Shown one piece after another: positions 8,547 to 17,366 of a stretch of 64,000 bases of DNA (positions within the stretch are counted from its first letter, which is position 1; the number at the start of each line of letters is the position of its first letter). The notes under the pieces are model-generated. The model worked only from the letters and a program-made list of their open reading frames with translations, was not told the DNA's origin and ran no database searches. The stretch lies in assembly GCF_016811105.1 (NCBI RefSeq), contig NZ_JAFBGM010000002.1, positions 372,001 to 436,000 of the forward strand, written 5' to 3'. Origin of the DNA: Aurantibacter crassamenti (GTDB lineage Bacteria; Bacteroidota; Bacteroidia; Flavobacteriales; Flavobacteriaceae). A program made the position numbers and the translations under genes.

Positions 8547-9685
8547 GTACAAGTACCGTTAAAAAAATAAAGCTAGACACCATTGAATCTGCTATTGAGG
8601 CTGTTAAAAATGGCGAAGTAATAATTGTAGTAGATGATGAAAATCGTGAAAATGAAGGTGATTTTATTGCTGCGGCAGAATTGGTAACACCACAGCTTAT
8701 AAATTTTATGGCTACTAGTGGTAAAGGACTCATATGTGCGCCTTTAACAGAAGGTAGATGTAAAGAATTAGGTTTACCAATGATGGTTACGCATAATTCA
8801 GATCCATTAGAGACCGCCTTTACAGTTTCTGTAGATTTACGTGGTCAAGGTGTAACTACTGGAATTTCGGCATCTGATCGCGCTAAAACAGTATTGGCGC
8901 TTGTAAATAATGACACCAAACCACATGATTTGGCCAGACCAGGTCATATCTTTCCGCTAGTTGCAAAAGAAGGTGGAGTATTGCGAAGAACTGGTCATAC
9001 AGAAGCTGCCATTGATTTCGCAAGGCTTGCTGGCCTCAAACCTGCTGGCATTATTGTTGAAATAATGAACGAAGATGGTAGCATGGCTCGATTACCACAA
9101 TTGATGAAAGTTGCTGAAAAACTAAATCTTAAGATTGTTTCTATTGAAGATTTGATTGCTTACAGAATGGAGCATGATAGTCTTATTGAGAAAAAAGAAG
9201 ATTTTAATATCACCACCCGATTTGGTGATTTCAGATTACGTGCCTATAAACAAACTACGAATGACCAAGTACATATTGCACTTACTAAAGGCACATGGGA
9301 TAAAAACGAAGAAGTGTTAACACGTATAAATTCTACCTTAATCAATAATGATATTTTAGGTACGCTCACAAACAACCCAGATGAGCAGCTTGAAGCAATG
9401 TTTTCGGCAATTAATAAGGCAGATAAAGGTGCTTTTGTATTCATAAATCAAGAACCAAAATCATTAAATCTTTTAAACCGATTATCTGAACTAAAAGATT
9501 TACAGGAAAAAGGCATTTTTAAAGCTCCTAAAATTGATATGGATGCTAAAGATTTCGGCGTAGGTGCTCAAATATTGCATGATTTAAATATTTCAAAAAT
9601 CAAGTTACTTAGCAATTCCTCACAAGTTAAAAGAGTTGGTATGGTAGGCTATGGCCTTGAAATTGTAGAATATGTTTCTTATTAA
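8543..9685 (+). CDS. ribB: 3,4-dihydroxy-2-butanone-4-phosphate synthase with degenerate GTP cyclohydrolase II domain
   Basis: A 380-residue RibBA-like protein. The N-terminal domain (about 1-205) is an intact RibB, with DDENRENEGD near residue 32 and the catalytic HTEAAIDFARLAGL near residue 152. It makes 3,4-dihydroxybutanone 4-phosphate from ribulose 5-phosphate for riboflavin synthesis. The C-terminal part (210-380) keeps the GTP cyclohydrolase II fold, ending with DFGVGAQIL and GYGLEIVEY. It contains none of the three zinc cysteines of RibA and lacks the RQEGRGIGL-type motif. It should therefore be inactive as a cyclohydrolase, and another RibA is expected elsewhere in the genome. ATG overlaps the permease stop. 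Confidence 0.93.
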   Translation: MSTSTVKKIKLDTIESAIEAVKNGEVIIVVDDENRENEGDFIAAAELVTPQLINFMATSGKGLICAPLTEGRCKELGLPMMVTHNSDPLETAFTVSVDLRGQGVTTGISASDRAKTVLALVNNDTKPHDLARPGHIFPLVAKEGGVLRRTGHTEAAIDFARLAGLKPAGIIVEIMNEDGSMARLPQLMKVAEKLNLKIVSIEDLIAYRMEHDSLIEKKEDFNITTRFGDFRLRAYKQTTNDQVHIALTKGTWDKNEEVLTRINSTLINNDILGTLTNNPDEQLEAMFSAINKADKGAFVFINQEPKSLNLLNRLSELKDLQEKGIFKAPKIDMDAKDFGVGAQILHDLNISKIKLLSNSSQVKRVGMVGYGLEIVEYVSY

Positions 9686-9740
9686 GAAGTAACTGTTTAA
9701 TACAGGGTTTAACTGCATTACAGAGCAGCACTATAAAATA

Positions 9741-9775
9741 AAAAAGGTCTAAAATTAAAATTTTAGACCTTTTTA
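9741..9775. terminator. Bidirectional terminator between ribB and the DUF1080 gene
   Basis: The arms 9743-9756 and 9759-9772 are perfectly complementary and flanked by A-run and T-run. It lies between two convergent genes and can serve both strands. Confidence 0.85.
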
Positions 9776-9795
9776 CTTTTTTTAAGAATTGTACT

Positions 9796-10584
9796 TTACA
9801 ATTTTCTTAGCCAGATATTTCTGAACTGCGTTTTATTACCGTGATCTTGTAATGCGATTACGTCATCACCATGCGCTTCTGGATAATGATGCAAACCGAT
9901 ATAAAAAGTATTACCATTAATTACTGTGTTATTCTGAACTAGAACTCCGTTATGCAAAACAGTAATTCTTGCTTTAGAATCTAATCGACCATCAGCTTTA
10001 AACCTTGGTGCAGTATAAATAACGTCATAGGTATTCCATTCTAATGGACTACGCATAGCATTTACCAAGGGCGCTTCATCTTTATAAATACTAGCTGCCT
10101 GACCATTTCTGTACGTTCTATTTTGGTACGAATCTAAAATTTGCAACTCATATCTGTTTTGTAAAAAGAGACCACTATTTCCCCTACCTTGGCTTTCACT
10201 TTCTACTTTATCAGGAGCACTAAATTCTATGTGCAATTGAACATCTCCAAATTTCATTTTGGTCATTATACCACCAGTACCTGGAGCAACTTCAAAATGA
10301 TCACCGTTAACTATTTTCCAAGGTGCTGGCTTTGTAGCATCTTTTTGACTCACCCATTGATCTAAATTTGAACCATCGAATAAAATGATGGCATCAGATG
10401 GTGCATCGCCTAAAGTTTTAGCTGGAGTTATTACTTCAACTTCAGGTTCCCAAATTTCAGTCATTTCAGGTTTCATGGGCATTGGTGACACCTCAGGAGG
10501 TGTACTTGAATAACCATCTTGCGCTAAGGCAGCAAAAGAAAATACTAATGTAAAAACGCAAATACTTATAACTTTTAGTTTCAT
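9796..10584 (-). CDS. Secreted DUF1080 (3-keto-disaccharide hydrolase-like) protein
   Basis: A 262-residue exported protein. The signal peptide is MKLKVISICVFTLVFSFAALAQ, then a proline-rich spacer, then one DUF1080 jellyroll domain from about residue 65 (IILFDGSNLDQWVSQ) to the end (QFRNIWLRKL). The fold is concanavalin/laminin-like. Some members hydrolyse 3-keto-glycosides, but most are uncharacterised. NSGLFLQNRYELQILDSYQN and LHHYPEAHGDDVIALQDHGN are the conserved sugar-site segments. It lies upstream of a convergent terminator and 32 bp downstream of a DegT aminotransferase; a functional link between those two is not obvious. Confidence 0.85.
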   Translation of the reverse strand: MKLKVISICVFTLVFSFAALAQDGYSSTPPEVSPMPMKPEMTEIWEPEVEVITPAKTLGDAPSDAIILFDGSNLDQWVSQKDATKPAPWKIVNGDHFEVAPGTGGIMTKMKFGDVQLHIEFSAPDKVESESQGRGNSGLFLQNRYELQILDSYQNRTYRNGQAASIYKDEAPLVNAMRSPLEWNTYDVIYTAPRFKADGRLDSKARITVLHNGVLVQNNTVINGNTFYIGLHHYPEAHGDDVIALQDHGNKTQFRNIWLRKL

Positions 10585-10616
10585 ATAATGTTTATATTTA
10601 GTTGAATTTAATTAAT

Positions 10617-11810
10617 TTATAGTAGATTTTTTATAGTTGCAACCATTTTCTGTGCCCGCTCATATACTTCTAATTCAGTCCAAGACAATTTAATTAAACA
10701 GGAAATATTTCTAGAAACCCACTGATCAGATTTCGAAAAATCAGTTTTAGTGAAATCTTGTAATCCGTCTAAAACTTCCTGTGGCAATTTACCTAAAGAT
10801 TTTCTTTCTGTTAAATGCTCCCATTTTTTATAATAGTGCCAATTGTTATAATACCAATAAAAACAAGCATCAACTGAAGCTTCAGCTAAGGCTGAGTGCG
10901 TTTTCACGGCCATTTCTTCTGAAGGCAAAAAGAAACTGAGAAATGAATAATTTTCAACACCACCTTCTGGTACTGTACGAAATACAACTTCAGGAATTGT
11001 TTCTAAGGCTTCTCTTAAAATGGAATAATTTTTCTTTTGAATAGCAATAAACTCGTCTAATCTAGCTATTTGTGCTACCCCAACAGCTGCATTCAATTCT
11101 GAAATACGATAATTATAACCTAAGAATGGATGTGCTTCTGCTCCCCTATCGTTGCCGATATGATCGTGACCATGATCAGAATAATGGTCAGCATTTTTCA
11201 AATAGGTAGCGTTATTAGTTACAACAGCCCCACCTTCTCCACAAGTAATGGTTTTAACATAATCAAAAGAAAAAGCACCTAAATCACCATAAGCACCTAA
11301 AGGAATACCTTCAAAACTACCACCAATCGCTTGGCAGGCATCTTCTAATAATATTAAATCATGTGAATTACAAATAGCTTTCAACGCCCGTAAATCTGCC
11401 ATAGACCCACACATATGCACAGGCATAACGGCTTTTGTTTTGTTAGTTATCGCGCGTTCAACCGCCTCAGCATTCAAAGTCAACGTATCATCAACATCTG
11501 CTAAAATTGGTATTGCACCCAAAGCTAAAACTGCTTCAAAACTTGCAACAAATGTAAAAGTGGGAATTATAACTTCATCACCAGCACCAACACCAGCACT
11601 GGCCAATGCAATTGTTATTGCGGCAGTACCACTACTTACCAATTGTGCATGCTTGCTTTGCATACGCTTGGCTAAAGCTTTCTCTAATTCTATTGCCTTA
11701 TAATTGCCTTGGCGCATGCCATCAAATCCGTAACGCATTAATACGCCAGTATCTAAAACTGCTTCTACTTGTTTTCGTTCTGCATCACCAAAAAATTCGA
11801 ATCCCGGCAT
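10617..11810 (-). CDS. DegT/DnrJ/EryC1/StrS-family PLP aminotransferase
   Basis: A 397-residue fold-type I PLP enzyme. The cofactor lysine lies near residue 185 in GAFSFDYVKTITCGEGG, which matches the family pattern SFxxxKxxxxGEGG. VSSGTAAITIALASAG and EDACQAIGG form the rest of the PLP site, and GYNYRISELNAAVGVAQ is typical for the sugar-aminotransferase family. These enzymes aminate keto-sugars or, rarely, make AHBA-type compounds. No nucleotide-sugar genes lie next to it, so the substrate is unknown. A nitroreductase gene lies 37 bp upstream on the same strand. Confidence 0.88.
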   Translation of the reverse strand: MPGFEFFGDAERKQVEAVLDTGVLMRYGFDGMRQGNYKAIELEKALAKRMQSKHAQLVSSGTAAITIALASAGVGAGDEVIIPTFTFVASFEAVLALGAIPILADVDDTLTLNAEAVERAITNKTKAVMPVHMCGSMADLRALKAICNSHDLILLEDACQAIGGSFEGIPLGAYGDLGAFSFDYVKTITCGEGGAVVTNNATYLKNADHYSDHGHDHIGNDRGAEAHPFLGYNYRISELNAAVGVAQIARLDEFIAIQKKNYSILREALETIPEVVFRTVPEGGVENYSFLSFFLPSEEMAVKTHSALAEASVDACFYWYYNNWHYYKKWEHLTERKSLGKLPQEVLDGLQDFTKTDFSKSDQWVSRNISCLIKLSWTELEVYERAQKMVATIKNLL

Positions 11811-11847
11811 GTATAAATATAATTTTTGTTACTAGAATTTTGGGAAA

Positions 11848-12483
11848 TTAATCTATTTCAATGACACTTTCAGCCATATCTTTCCTGACTTTTTTAAAAC
11901 CAGCAAAAATATCATCATCTGCTCTATAACCAATGGGCATAGCTAAAACTGATGTAAGTCCTTCTTCTTTAAGATTCAGTAACTTATCATAGGCTTCGGG
12001 TTGAAAACCTTCCATAGGGCAAGAATCAATTCTTTCAACAGCACAAACTGTCAATAGGTTTCCCATGGCTAAATAGGCTTGATTAGTACTCCATTTTTTA
12101 ATCTGCTCAATATCCTTTTTAGAAAAACTATCAAGCAAATCATTTTTAAAAGGCTCAAGTATTTCATCACTCACCTCACGCACCTTTTTTATTTGCTCAA
12201 AATATTTAGAAATGTAATTGGCATCAACGGTGTCTTTAATGCAAAAAACCAAAATATGCGATGCCTGAACAACTTGTGGTTGATGATACGAATAAGTCAT
12301 TAGCTCATTCTGCAGTTCTTTATTCTTTACAATTAGCAAGCTAATAGGTTGTAGTCCGTAAGAAGTTGCTGTAAGATTAAAAGCTTCTTTAAGTTTATCG
12401 ATTTTTTCTTTGGATAGAATTCTATCAGAATCGAATTTCTTAACAGCATAACGCCATTTCATATGTTCAATAATATCTTTCAT
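11848..12483 (-). CDS. Nitroreductase family NAD(P)H-dependent oxidoreductase
   Basis: A 211-residue FMN enzyme of the NfsB type. It has the N-terminal MKWRYAVKKFDSDRIL (FMN phosphate-binding KWRYAVKKFD) and ATSYGLQPISLLIVKN. C-terminal CPMEGFQPEAYDKLL and VLAMPIGYRADDD are typical of the subfamily that reduces nitroaromatics, quinones or dihydropteridines. It is cytoplasmic and has no signal peptide. It lies in a run of minus-strand genes of mixed function, so the physiological substrate cannot be deduced. Confidence 0.9.
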   Translation of the reverse strand: MKDIIEHMKWRYAVKKFDSDRILSKEKIDKLKEAFNLTATSYGLQPISLLIVKNKELQNELMTYSYHQPQVVQASHILVFCIKDTVDANYISKYFEQIKKVREVSDEILEPFKNDLLDSFSKKDIEQIKKWSTNQAYLAMGNLLTVCAVERIDSCPMEGFQPEAYDKLLNLKEEGLTSVLAMPIGYRADDDIFAGFKKVRKDMAESVIEID

Positions 12484-12548
12484 AACTCTAAATATGCTTA
12501 TCGCTTAATGGAAAAAGATCATTGCTATTTCAAATAAGTAATCATCCT

Positions 12549-13304
12549 TTAGGTAAAAAACCAAAGTTTAATGGCCATTATGACTACCATAATTACCAAA
12601 AAGCTCTTAATAAATTCATCTCCTTTTTTCACTGAAAATCGACTAGCAAACCATGCCCCAGAACCGGTACCTATTGCCAGCACAAGCCCTACCAACCAAA
12701 TTACTTTATCATTCAAAACAAATACTACTAAAGCTGCTAGCGAATATATTAATACAACAACAACTTTGGTAGCGTTAGCTTTTACAAGGGTTAACTGATT
12801 TACATAGTGTAAAAATAAGATAATTATAAAGCCTAGTCCCGCATTAATAAATCCACCATAAATTCCGAAGAAAAAAAATGCTATAATACCAAGCCACAGC
12901 TGTTTACCTGTAATTTTCTCGTACAAATCTTCAGTCTTTAGTTTCGGCTTAAAAATGATGATGAGAACCACTATCATCATGATAATGGCTAATATTTTAT
13001 TAAATGTATCGCCCTTAATATCAACAGCAATATAGGCACCTAAAATAGCGCCAAACAAAGCTGAAATTCCTAAATAAATATTAAATGGGTACGTAGAGAC
13101 TCCTTTACTTTTAAATCCTGCGCCTCCCATAAAATTCTGAACAACTACAGCCACTCGGTTTGTTCCGTTGGCTACACTTGGTGGCAACCCTAAAAATATA
13201 AGCACAGGCAATGTAATAAGTGATCCTCCGCCAGCTACTGTATTTATAAAACCAACAATAAAACCGACGAATATCAACAAAGGATAATGAAACCATTCTT
13301 CCAT
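12549..13304 (-). CDS. TauE/SafE (TSUP) family sulfite/organosulfur permease
   Basis: A 251-residue membrane protein with about eight helices in two repeats. The first repeat has GFINTVAGGGSLITLPVLIFLGLPPSVANGT (asparagine-glycine motif at residues 20-48) and the second has GGFINAGLGFIIILFLHYV near residue 150. This is the signature of TSUP permeases, which export sulfite, sulfoacetate or related anions. The local genes do not show a sulfonate pathway, so the ion is unknown. It is divergent from the beta-barrel gene at 13470, with 165 bp between. Confidence 0.87.
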   Translation of the reverse strand: MEEWFHYPLLIFVGFIVGFINTVAGGGSLITLPVLIFLGLPPSVANGTNRVAVVVQNFMGGAGFKSKGVSTYPFNIYLGISALFGAILGAYIAVDIKGDTFNKILAIIMMIVVLIIIFKPKLKTEDLYEKITGKQLWLGIIAFFFFGIYGGFINAGLGFIIILFLHYVNQLTLVKANATKVVVVLIYSLAALVVFVLNDKVIWLVGLVLAIGTGSGAWFASRFSVKKGDEFIKSFLVIMVVIMAIKLWFFT

Positions 13305-13469
13305 ACGGTAAAAATAAGCTCTAAAAATAAAAGGGCATAACTAAATGCAAAACCTATTTATATAAGTATTCATAAAACTTCATTAATAAAGAATATTCTT
13401 ACATTTTTTGCGTTACAGTAACATATTCTGTAATCTTTTGCTTCTTTATAGCGTACTAACCAACCATAA

Positions 13470-14192
13470 ATGCAAAAATCTTATTGGATTAATTTCCTTA
13501 TTCTGATAGTGATTAACTTTTCACTTTCTGCACAAAATACCATTGAAAAACCCAAAATAACTGGGTTTGTAGACTTCAATGGTTATTATGATACTAGAGA
13601 GTTTAGTGTACTAACGTACAACATATTAGCAAACGTGAACAGGTTTCAATATTTTTCACTCACCAATTACAAAAGTGGTAAGCAATCTTTTGATTTTGAA
13701 ACAAATTATGCTGAGCATAATTTAAGATATAGTTTAAGTAAAACTTCACCTCTAGATGTAACATTACAATATGTTATGCGAAATGGTGCTGACAATGATG
13801 ATTTTAGATTTGGTCTTCGTGCTCGTCTACAGTCTATAAAAAAATTAAGTTCATTTTTTAAAAAGTTGAATATGAGCTATTCTATAAACCCAATGTTCAT
13901 TCAATTTAGAAGAAACGCAAAAACAAAATACATGTCAATTATAGAACATGTGTATCGTATAAATATTTCCCCCAAAACATTTAAGAACAGGCTTTATTTA
14001 GGCGGGTTCATTGATCAGAATTTTAGCTATTTAGACAATGGCGGTGTTGTATTTAAGTATGTAAGTGAACATCAATTAGGGTTTCGATTAATTAATCAGC
14101 TTTACGCTATTTTAGAGTTTAGAATCAATGACTTTCTTTCGGATGAAAATTACGGATTAGGGTATGGACTAGAATATAAAATTGTTTTTTAA
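13470..14192 (+). CDS. Putative outer-membrane beta-barrel protein, unrecognised
   Basis: A 240-residue exported protein with signal peptide up to about residue 21 (NFSLSAQ). The rest is a series of amphipathic strands with aromatic girdles (HNLRYSLSKTSPLDVTLQYV, LGFRLINQLYAILEFRI). It ends in phenylalanine (LEYKIVF), as is common for outer-membrane beta-barrels. I recognise no named family. It lies 22 bp before the binding lipoprotein and histidine kinase and is probably transcribed with them, so it could be an entry pore or surface partner for the sensed compound (inference). Confidence 0.65.
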   Translation: MQKSYWINFLILIVINFSLSAQNTIEKPKITGFVDFNGYYDTREFSVLTYNILANVNRFQYFSLTNYKSGKQSFDFETNYAEHNLRYSLSKTSPLDVTLQYVMRNGADNDDFRFGLRARLQSIKKLSSFFKKLNMSYSINPMFIQFRRNAKTKYMSIIEHVYRINISPKTFKNRLYLGGFIDQNFSYLDNGGVVFKYVSEHQLGFRLINQLYAILEFRINDFLSDENYGLGYGLEYKIVF

Positions 14193-14223
14193 TGTTATTC
14201 ATTAATTATTAAAGTTGGGGGCT

Positions 14224-15402
14224 ATGGGCATAAAAAATTATTTATCAAACAAATTCGAAATCGATATTAGTATTGAGTCAAAATGGCTCTGTATCGTACT
14301 ATTAACATTCATTGGTATGGGCTGTCAAGGTCCTGCAAAAGAAGTAGTTAATATTGGCTTTATTGGCCCTTTAACTACCAGAGCAACAGATTTGGGTATA
14401 GGGCCTTCTAATGCAATGAAACTAGCTGTAAGTCAATACAATGCCAATAAATTAAAAAATGAACCTCAAATAAATTTATTCATTGAAGATGACCAATGGC
14501 TTAAAGAAAATGCTATTCCTGCTTACCATAAATTGAAAGAAGAACACAACATAAAGGTCTTATTTATTAGTAATACCGACGGCACAATGGCGGTACAAAA
14601 TGAAATATTAAAAGATGGTGTAATTGTAGTAAACCCATTAAATAGTGATGATTTACTCTCAACAACAAATGAAAACACGTTTAGAATTGCAAAAAAAACA
14701 GAAGAAGCTAATGGAATAATTGCAATAAGAATTATTGAATTAGGGTTAAAGAAAGTACTCTTTATGCAATACCCTAATGATTATATGACTCGGGCTACCA
14801 ACGCTGCTATTGATATATTGAAGAAAGCGAATGTAGAATATGAAGTAGTTACTGTAAATATAGGTGAAGTTGATTTCACTGAAGAAATGGCCGAATATAA
14901 AGCAGAAGGTTTCGATGCTTATGTCTTCTTCGGATATAAAGAATTAGGTTATGCTATGAAGCAGGCACGTGATTTAGAAATTACTGCTCCATTTTTTGGA
15001 TCTACTGTTTTACTTGACCCCGCTTTTTACGATAATTCTGAAGGTGCTATAATTGGAACAGAATGCAGTTTTTTCACCCCTGCAGATGGCAATTTTGTAT
15101 TAGCCAACAAATTTATAGAACAATACTATAACATGTATCATGAGCGGCCAACATCCATCTGGCCGGCTATGCAAGCCTATGATGCAATGAATCTAGTACT
15201 TAATGAATTGCGAAACTTTCAAGTTAAGCAAAATGAATATCCGGCATTTTCTGATTGGTTACGTAATAAAATGAAAAACGTTAGGTACTACCAAGGAATC
15301 TGTGGAAATATATTAATCTCTGAAAATAGATCTTCTAAGGGTATCTATTTCTCACTATACCGATACGAGTCTAAAGGTAATTTAGAACAGGTAAGGCGTT
15401 AA
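14224..15402 (+). CDS. ABC-type substrate-binding lipoprotein (Leu/Ile/Val-binding-like)
   Basis: About 392 residues. The ATG at 14224 is preferred over the TTG at 14215. A hydrophobic stretch ends in a lipobox-like TFIGMGC, so the mature protein is likely lipid-anchored. The rest is a type I periplasmic binding fold: VNIGFIGPLTTRATDLGIGPSNAM, two Rossmann lobes, and AMQAYDAMNLVLNEL near the end, as in Peripla_BP_6 (branched-chain amino acid, urea or amide binding). No permease or ATPase lies nearby. Instead a histidine kinase follows 12 bp downstream, so its role is more likely sensory than transport. Confidence 0.8.
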   Translation: MGIKNYLSNKFEIDISIESKWLCIVLLTFIGMGCQGPAKEVVNIGFIGPLTTRATDLGIGPSNAMKLAVSQYNANKLKNEPQINLFIEDDQWLKENAIPAYHKLKEEHNIKVLFISNTDGTMAVQNEILKDGVIVVNPLNSDDLLSTTNENTFRIAKKTEEANGIIAIRIIELGLKKVLFMQYPNDYMTRATNAAIDILKKANVEYEVVTVNIGEVDFTEEMAEYKAEGFDAYVFFGYKELGYAMKQARDLEITAPFFGSTVLLDPAFYDNSEGAIIGTECSFFTPADGNFVLANKFIEQYYNMYHERPTSIWPAMQAYDAMNLVLNELRNFQVKQNEYPAFSDWLRNKMKNVRYYQGICGNILISENRSSKGIYFSLYRYESKGNLEQVRR

Positions 15403-15414
15403 TTATTAGATGAT

Positions 15415-16929
15415 TTGAATACAATAAAAAGTAAATTAATACTTGCATTCGGTACAACTATAACAGTACTCTTATTAGTGATGGTACTTAAGTCTCAATA
15501 TTCAAAAAAGTCTGAAACAATACAAGAAGTAATTGATTTTAGAATAGAGCCAGCTCTTGAGATTCTGCATGAATATCGCACTTTCAATAATGAATTGTTC
15601 TTAATAGCTCTCAATAAAATTTCATCGACCAAAAGCGATAAAATAACCAACCGTATGAAAGTTATAACAGAGGTTGAATTGCCACATCTAAACAATAGGG
15701 CATTTGATCTTATTGCAACATTTCCTCCGGATGATCCAGAATTCTCATCTTTTAGCAAAATAATTAGCACCTCAGATAATGCCATAATTAATGTGAAGGA
15801 TATGTTTATTATTCTCCAAACAAATAACGATTATGCGAAAATTGAAAAACTAAATGTTTCATCAACATTATTAAAAGACAAAATAGCCTTACAGTTTAGT
15901 GAAATTGACCATTTAGTATCTGCCCTGCAGATAAATTTTAATCTAGAAAGCAAAACTAAAAAAACAGAACTTAATCGGCAATTAATCAATCTTAACAAAA
16001 TTATTGTTATATCGAGTACCGTTGCCATTTTAATTAGTGTACTAGTAGCCTTTAAAACAATACATTCAATTGTTAAACCAATTAAGATATTACAAGATGG
16101 TGCAAAAAGAATTAGTAAAGGAGATTACGAACATAGAGTAACTTTAAATGGAAAAGATGAGCTGAATGAACTTGGGGACAATTTTAATAACATGGCCAAT
16201 TCGTTAAGTAGGAGTTTTGAAAACATTAATAGTAAAAACAAAGAATTAGAACAATTTGTCTATATAGCTTCTCATGATTTACAAGAACCGCTCAGAACCA
16301 TTAGTAGTTTTTCAAAAATACTTACAGAGCAATATAAAGGTCAGTTAGATGATACAGGTGAACATAGTCTTCGTTTTATTTCTGAGGCTACCAGCCGAAT
16401 GCAATTTTTAGTTAAAGATTTAATGGATTATAGTCGATTAGGAAATGACAAATCTTTAGAGACAATTAATTGTGATGAATTAATTTTAGGAGTACAAACT
16501 GATTTATCTGAACTAATTAAAGACACCAATACTGATCTAATCTTTAATGAACTACCAAACATTAATGGATACAAAACAGCACTTAGGCTATTATTTCAAA
16601 ACTTAATAAATAATGCCATGAAATTTCAAAAAAAAGGTGTCAAACCTATTGTTGAAATATTTTATGAAGATGATCAAAACTTTTGGAAATTTGGTGTAAA
16701 AGACAACGGAATAGGTATTGCACCAGAACATCAATCTAAAATATTTTCCATCTTTAAACGCTTACACACTAATAAAGAATATCAAGGCACAGGTATTGGT
16801 TTAGCGCATTGTCAGAAAATTATTGAAATGCACAAAGGTCGAATATGGGTAGAATCTCAAAAAAATCAGGGTAGCACATTTTATTTCACCTTAGCTAAAA
16901 ACCCCGATATAGATTCAGTTCTCGTCTAG
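15415..16929 (+). CDS. Membrane sensor histidine kinase
   Basis: 504 residues, starting at TTG 15415; the nearby ATG at 15410 is out of frame and stops at once. TM1 is about residues 7-25, then a helical periplasmic sensor (26-190), TM2 (193-215) and HAMP (215-270, IVKPIKILQDGAKRISKGDYE). HisKA has its phospho-acceptor histidine in IASHDLQEPLR, and HATPase_c has NLINNAMKF (N box), DNGIGI (G1) and GTGIGLAHC (G2). No receiver domain and no response regulator gene is adjacent. It is very probably co-transcribed with the binding lipoprotein, a plausible ligand-presenting partner. Confidence 0.88.
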   Translation: MNTIKSKLILAFGTTITVLLLVMVLKSQYSKKSETIQEVIDFRIEPALEILHEYRTFNNELFLIALNKISSTKSDKITNRMKVITEVELPHLNNRAFDLIATFPPDDPEFSSFSKIISTSDNAIINVKDMFIILQTNNDYAKIEKLNVSSTLLKDKIALQFSEIDHLVSALQINFNLESKTKKTELNRQLINLNKIIVISSTVAILISVLVAFKTIHSIVKPIKILQDGAKRISKGDYEHRVTLNGKDELNELGDNFNNMANSLSRSFENINSKNKELEQFVYIASHDLQEPLRTISSFSKILTEQYKGQLDDTGEHSLRFISEATSRMQFLVKDLMDYSRLGNDKSLETINCDELILGVQTDLSELIKDTNTDLIFNELPNINGYKTALRLLFQNLINNAMKFQKKGVKPIVEIFYEDDQNFWKFGVKDNGIGIAPEHQSKIFSIFKRLHTNKEYQGTGIGLAHCQKIIEMHKGRIWVESQKNQGSTFYFTLAKNPDIDSVLV

Positions 16930-17011
16930 AAACCAAGCATATAGACCTAATAAATGGCTAATGCTGTTTTTGAGGATAAAAAAATTAGCAACATTAGTAG
17001 AAATAAACTGA

Positions 17012-17043
17012 AACAACCTTTTATCTAATTGAAAAAGGTTGTT
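17012..17043 (+). terminator. Inverted repeat between the kinase gene and tRNA-Ser
   Basis: Perfect 11-bp arms at 17012-17022 and 17033-17043 surround a 10-nt loop. The second arm touches the -7 box of the tRNA promoter, so it may end the kinase transcript or control the tRNA promoter. Confidence 0.5.
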
Positions 17044-17050
17044 ATATTTG
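17043..17050 (+). promoter_or_regulatory. -7 box of the tRNA-Ser promoter
   Basis: TATATTTG matches TAnnTTTG exactly and ends 11 bases before the mature tRNA 5' end. The same box precedes tRNA-Cys in this window. Confidence 0.55.
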
Positions 17051-17061
17051 CAACCGCTATT

Positions 17062-17146
17062 GGAGGAATGGCAGAGTGGTCGAATGCACCAGTCTTGAAA
17101 ACTGGCGAGGGTCACACCTCCGGGGGTTCGAATCCCTCTTCCTCCG
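17062..17146 (+). tRNA. tRNA-Ser(UGA)
   Basis: An 85-nt class II tRNA. The acceptor arm is GGAGGAA with UUCCUCC and discriminator G. The anticodon loop CTTGAAA reads TGA (Ser, UCA codons), and there is a long variable arm and T-loop TTCGAAT. The 3' CCA is not encoded (the sequence continues CAA). A strong terminator follows, and a degenerate copy of its 3' end lies about 185 bp downstream. Confidence 0.95.
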
Positions 17147-17153
17147 CAAAAGG

Positions 17154-17183
17154 AAACCCATAACGAAAGTTATGGGTTTTTTG
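17154..17183 (+). terminator. Terminator of tRNA-Ser
   Basis: Perfect 11-bp arms (17154-17164 and 17169-17179), a GAAA tetraloop and a T-rich tail. Confidence 0.85.
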
Positions 17184-17336
17184 TTTGTTGGAACTTCTCA
17201 AGCCATTAGGCTTGAAAGAAGTGGAAATAAACAAAAAACCAAGCATCGCCTTTTTCTGGCGATGTGGGTTGCTATGCTTGCCCAGGATTTCTAACTGGGA
17301 TCACGAAAGTATGAGTAATCCTCTTCCGCCGCAAAA
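17184..17336. other. Non-coding tail with a degenerate copy of the tRNA-Ser 3' end
   Basis: 17317-17336 repeats the tRNA 3' end at 17131-17151 with one missing and one changed base. The stretch between holds imperfect hairpins (for example CATCGCC...GGCGATG at about 17245-17265) and no credible gene. The copy, like the tRNA, is directly followed by a terminator hairpin. This is what a decayed attachment site of an integrative element at a tRNA would leave, but no integrase is present. A tandem duplication of the tRNA tail is the alternative. Confidence 0.45.
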
Positions 17337-17366
17337 AGCCCCGTAAACTAATGTTTACGGGGCTTT
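17335..17366 (+). terminator. Strong terminator hairpin after the tRNA-tail copy
   Basis: Perfect 14-bp arms 17335-17348 and 17353-17366 with a TAAT loop, followed by a T-rich tail. It is immediately followed by two near-copies of GGGTGCTA at about 17375-17394. Confidence 0.8.

Noticed and set aside
8500-8570. FMN riboswitch upstream of ribB
   Set aside because: ribB starts inside the end of the permease gene, so there is no leader in which a riboswitch could lie.
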